A stretch of DNA of 64,000 nucleotides from Pithys albifrons albifrons (taxonomy: Eukaryota > Chordata > Aves > Passeriformes > Thamnophilidae): positions 47,993,101 to 48,057,100 of the forward strand of contig NC_092461.1 of the NCBI RefSeq assembly GCF_047495875.1. Reading direction: 5' to 3'. The notes under the pieces are model-generated. The model did no database searches. It was given only the letters and a program-made list of their open reading frames with translations, and was not told where the DNA came from. The position numbers were made by a program, and so were the translations under genes. This document shows, piece after piece, positions 60,291 through 64,000 of the stretch. The stretch's first letter is position 1. Each line of letters begins with the position of its first letter.

Positions 60291-63200
60291 TTTTTTTCAA
60301 GAACAATCTGGATAAAGCCCTACATACTAATAACATAATACAGACTATATGATAATTGTGCACCCATGGTATCATCGCTTATACTGATCATCATATTTTC
60401 TGTGGGCCTAATCAACAGGAATCTCAAGTTATCATAAACCTAAGGAAATTTAGGCTAGAAAGTTTGTCCCCACTTCATTTAAAGTCCATAGACAGTTACT
60501 GACTATGTTGGAGAGTGATTCAGTGCAGTACTGTCTGAATTCTTGTTTCTCTCTGTGGCTAAAAAGATAGTATAACAGGGAGACTGATTTAATCATGAAA
60601 ACTGATATTACTTATTATCTCACATTTCTCCTTCTATATCTCATACAGTCAGCCTAGAGCAGGAGGATTCTGAGTTAGTTGAGCTTGAATTTTGCAGTGA
60701 TACTTCCTTTTCTTTAGCCAGTGGTATTCTCAATGTGTAGAACATAAATCCTTGGGAGATCCATCACTACTCCAGTGTAGCAGTGAGAAGTGAAAAGTTT
60801 GGAAGGTCCTGCATAATGCATCCTGTTCTGCTATTAAAGAAAACACTTACTTTTCCTTCACAGATAGCAACTAGGTCAAAAGACCACTATTAATTCTATG
60901 AGTGAACTCTATATATTTGAAATGTCTAGAGTTGCCAACAAGGGAGAGGAATCAGTCATCAGTCTGAAGGTATGAAGAATATAATAATTTGTATACATGT
61001 AGAAAAATAAATTTTTGTTTTCTTTGTGAACATTTAATTGTCCATGTTCTCTTTGATACTTACACTCCAGAAAATGAGTAATGGGAAGGGCATATCAATT
61101 AATGGGAACCACAGAATTAGTGCAAAGCACATCTGAATTCACTTAAGTGGAGTCAGTCTGAGTTTACAGCTGTTAACATTACGACAAAATCTCACCCATG
61201 TTTTCTTTTTCACTAGAAGTTTTCAGCTAAAGGATGATACCATGACTTTAAGTTGAAGTCTTTTCTTGCCTGTACCTCAGCTCTGTACAAAGTATAGGAG
61301 TCTGAGTATCAGGTGGGGGTTTTGTATGAAATCAAAGCAGTACTTCTCACTGCAGATCTGGCCTACTGATGTGAAGTGCAGAAACACAGGCTGGATACAA
61401 TAAGAAACACCTGGGCTTCATATAGTTCCCCATCAGAGGACTGATCTTTCTAGTAAGCACTCCTCAAATGCCAGTTCTTAAAATGAGAGAAACAAAAGGC
61501 CTTCTGTTCCTTCGTAGTATTTTGAAAATGTTGATACTAGGTAAATCCTTTCACTGGTGGAACTATTATTTTGAAAGCAATTGATCATATTTGGTCATTG
61601 TCTCAGAATGCCAAAAAAGGTACATTTTTCCAACTGTAAGGCTATTTTTAATGTGAAAAGCAAGTCACAAAACATAATTTTTGAACATGCCAGCAACATG
61701 AACTTGTTCTTTTTTTCCTACTGGTAACAAACAAAGGAATTTCTACAATATGGGTAAAGTAAATAGTATCAATAAAATACAGCATCCGCAGGGACATGAT
61801 CAGATGAATATATTTATTTTTACAAGGCTATGCTGCTATACACTTTAAATATTGCAAGCCTTGTTAAAGAAAACAGTCATTGTAAAGAGTGATGGAGAGT
61901 TTTCCGTACAGAAGTCTTCTAAAAGCTTCAAACACATTTCAGAATAGCTTGCATCATCAATGCAGCTTCACTTAACTTCATAAATGTCTGTCTACAGATG
62001 GGAACATGTGCATATGCCACCGAATCTTCAATCTATTTAGGTTTCCCCTTGGACTGTACATTCAGGACTTTGTTCCAAGCATCATACTGAGTTGGAGAAG
62101 AATCTCGCTTATAAAGTGGCATAGGTAAGATTATTTTTCAGTTCAGTTTCTCTCCCGCCACTTTCTTCTTGGGCCAACATATTTTTTATGACTTCTGTGT
62201 CAATAAGCACTCCACTGGGGCCTGCTTTGCTGAGAAATCAGAACTCAAAGCAGGAATGGGAGAAGGTGGGAACAGAACTGGAAGATGTGTAATGATCTAC
62301 AATATCGTGCTACAAGAAAGCAATCCTTTTTTCCTTATTGACACATGCTGTTTAGTGGGTCCCATAGAGTCCCAGCAGTACTTGTTGGTTGTGGGTTAGC
62401 ACAGTGCACGTGGCTGGAGGAAAACTGGGTAGGCAGGGAAATGAAAGGATAGTATAGGAGGAAGAGTTTCGGTGCTGATAGTTGCCCCTGACTAGCTAAA
62501 ATGGGCAATAATGGGAAAGATACATGGGATGATCTACTGCCACACAATCCCATATACATTAGTACAATTATGACCAAGTTACAGCATACCTGTCATGCCT
62601 AGTCCTTTCTTCTCTGGTTTTCATGATAATGTATTACAAGACTTTGTGGTAATAGCTAAAAAATAGAAAGTAATTTTCCAAACCATTATGATTTTGAATA
62701 CATTACCCCATCTCAAACTCATTCCAACAACACTGCTGAATTAAAGGAAAATAGGGATTTTAACTGCACACTGAGTACAGGAATGGGGAAAAATAAAAAT
62801 AAGGCAACTGACCACTGTCATGAGTGTCACAGATAAAACCCCTTCCTCTTAACATTTTTGTTCCAATTTCAATTCAATAGATTGTGGCTTAAATGTCTTG
62901 TTCCAATACTCAGAGTAAATCAGGGACATTTAGGCATATACATATTGGATACAGAATTGTGTCCCAGATTTTTCTACAATGACAGTAGACACTTCCTGGG
63001 CATGAGATTTAAAAAAATAATTAGAGGATATGTGAATCTATGCCTTACAAGTAGGCAAGTATATCATACAAAATATATATGAGTCAGGATAAAAGGTCCT
63101 GTGAAATAGATTGCATTCTGGTATGGCAGTTCCGTGAATAACTATTTTGAAAGTTAGTTTAGAAAATAATTAAATGTAAAGTCATTTTAATATACAAATG

Positions 63201-64000
63201 TCTGACAGGAACTTGAAGTCCAACCCTTAACCCTGAAAAAAAAAGATAAAATAAATTTAGATTAAAAAAGGATTTGAATTTCTGTAAAACCCACAGAAAA
63301 TGTTACCATTTAGTAATGACATTCCCTTTCCATTTGACCCCAGCTTGACATGCTGAATTGCTCTGAACATTCGCCACCATGTACAGAAAGTCTCACTTCT
63401 TAACTCTTCCTATTCTAATTTACATACAAAAGTGCATTAAAAAGGATGTTAAGGCTGTGACATAGAACAATAAAAGCAGCAAATTCATAAGTAATTAGGA
63501 AATATACTATACAAAATGTTCTTTAGTGCAAAAGGCCATGCCAATACATCACAGGAGATAAGAGTTCTATGAGAAAACAATGGAGTTTTCTGATATATAA
63601 TGCCCTGTCCCTGTTTTATGGACGAAAAAAAAGAGTGACTGCAGCTGGTATTGAGCGACTAGAATATATATGCTTATAAAATATCATGGATAACTCAGAG
63701 ACAAAGTCAGCACTATTCTTTCAGAGGTATGGATATACAAAGGACAAACTAGAAATATTTTAGGCCTCTATTGTCCTATGTAGACTGTATTTATGAAAGC
63801 ATCAAAGACATATTCATTTCTTTCCTTTATCTTTCCTCATAGTTTCCTCCAAATCCTACTGAAATCAGGTGGAAAGATACGAATCAAACAGTACCAAGGT
63901 GAGAACTCTTCGCATGTATGGGGGACTGTCTGCTTTTGTGCAAGGAAGGCTGAATGTGTTAGACTGATGGGAACAAAGGCTTAAACACTAACTTTAATCA
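60291..64000. other. No gene recognised
   Basis: AT-rich sequence to the window end. Nothing beyond short chance frames was recognised, and no CR1 or LTR terminus is visible. Confidence 0.5.

Noticed and set aside
1..64000. tRNA genes, snRNA genes, CRISPR arrays, telomeric repeats
   Set aside because: Scanned by eye for tRNA B-box-like motifs, U6-like starts, regularly spaced repeats and TTAGGG arrays; none found. A covariance-model scan would be decisive.

Overview
The window reads as a gene-poor stretch of a bird genome. The base composition is AT-rich, and no open frame of convincing length or recognisable protein family was found on either strand, apart from retrotransposon reverse transcriptase. 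The recognisable dispersed repeats are mostly CR1 LINEs, in several age classes and both orientations. There is also one well-preserved endogenous-retrovirus-type solo LTR whose ends resemble avian ERVL-like LTRs. CR1 dominance, polypyrimidine arrays and A/C-rich tracts fit an avian chromosome; a songbird-like bird is possible but this is inference. No rRNA operon, intact tRNA, CRISPR, plasmid or bacterial feature was seen.

Layout. 268-2149: the 3' part of a young CR1 LINE (RT domain with two frameshifts), split by a 627-bp solo LTR (1386-2012) flanked by a perfect 5-bp target duplication. About 5940-6130: a short, very old CR1 RT remnant. 7301-7787: 487 bp of pure pyrimidine built on about 95 perfect TCTCC units. 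About 10734-10830: a CR1 3' end on the minus strand. 20488-20795: a 5S-rRNA-derived head joined to unrelated sequence, probably a composite SINE. About 22481-22797 and 24245-25030: two GC-richer islands with LTR-like features. About 27232-28080: a degraded ancient CR1 on the minus strand. 28333-28672: a 340-bp (CTTCCC)n polypyrimidine tract. 39086-39493: four perfect octamer (ATGCAAAT) sites plus two TAATTA sites, a candidate enhancer. 40137-40781: an unrecognised 214-codon frame. 42783-43047: a T/G-rich and an A/C-rich tract forming inverted arms. 53576-53905: a CR1 on the minus strand. About 54370-55818: a long, old CR1 on the plus strand. 57830-57990: a small CpG cluster ending in a poly-G tract. 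About 60075-60290: another CR1 fragment.

How the parts relate. Most of what can be named is the deposit of several waves of CR1 activity, later hit by an LTR element and by simple-repeat expansion. Any cellular function most likely lies in regulatory DNA (the octamer cluster is the best candidate) or in unspliced intron or desert sequence of a gene whose exons are outside the window or not recognisable here. I found no previously undescribed protein system. The most unusual items are the 5S-derived composite element, the near-perfect TCTCC array, the octamer cluster and the nested LTR.
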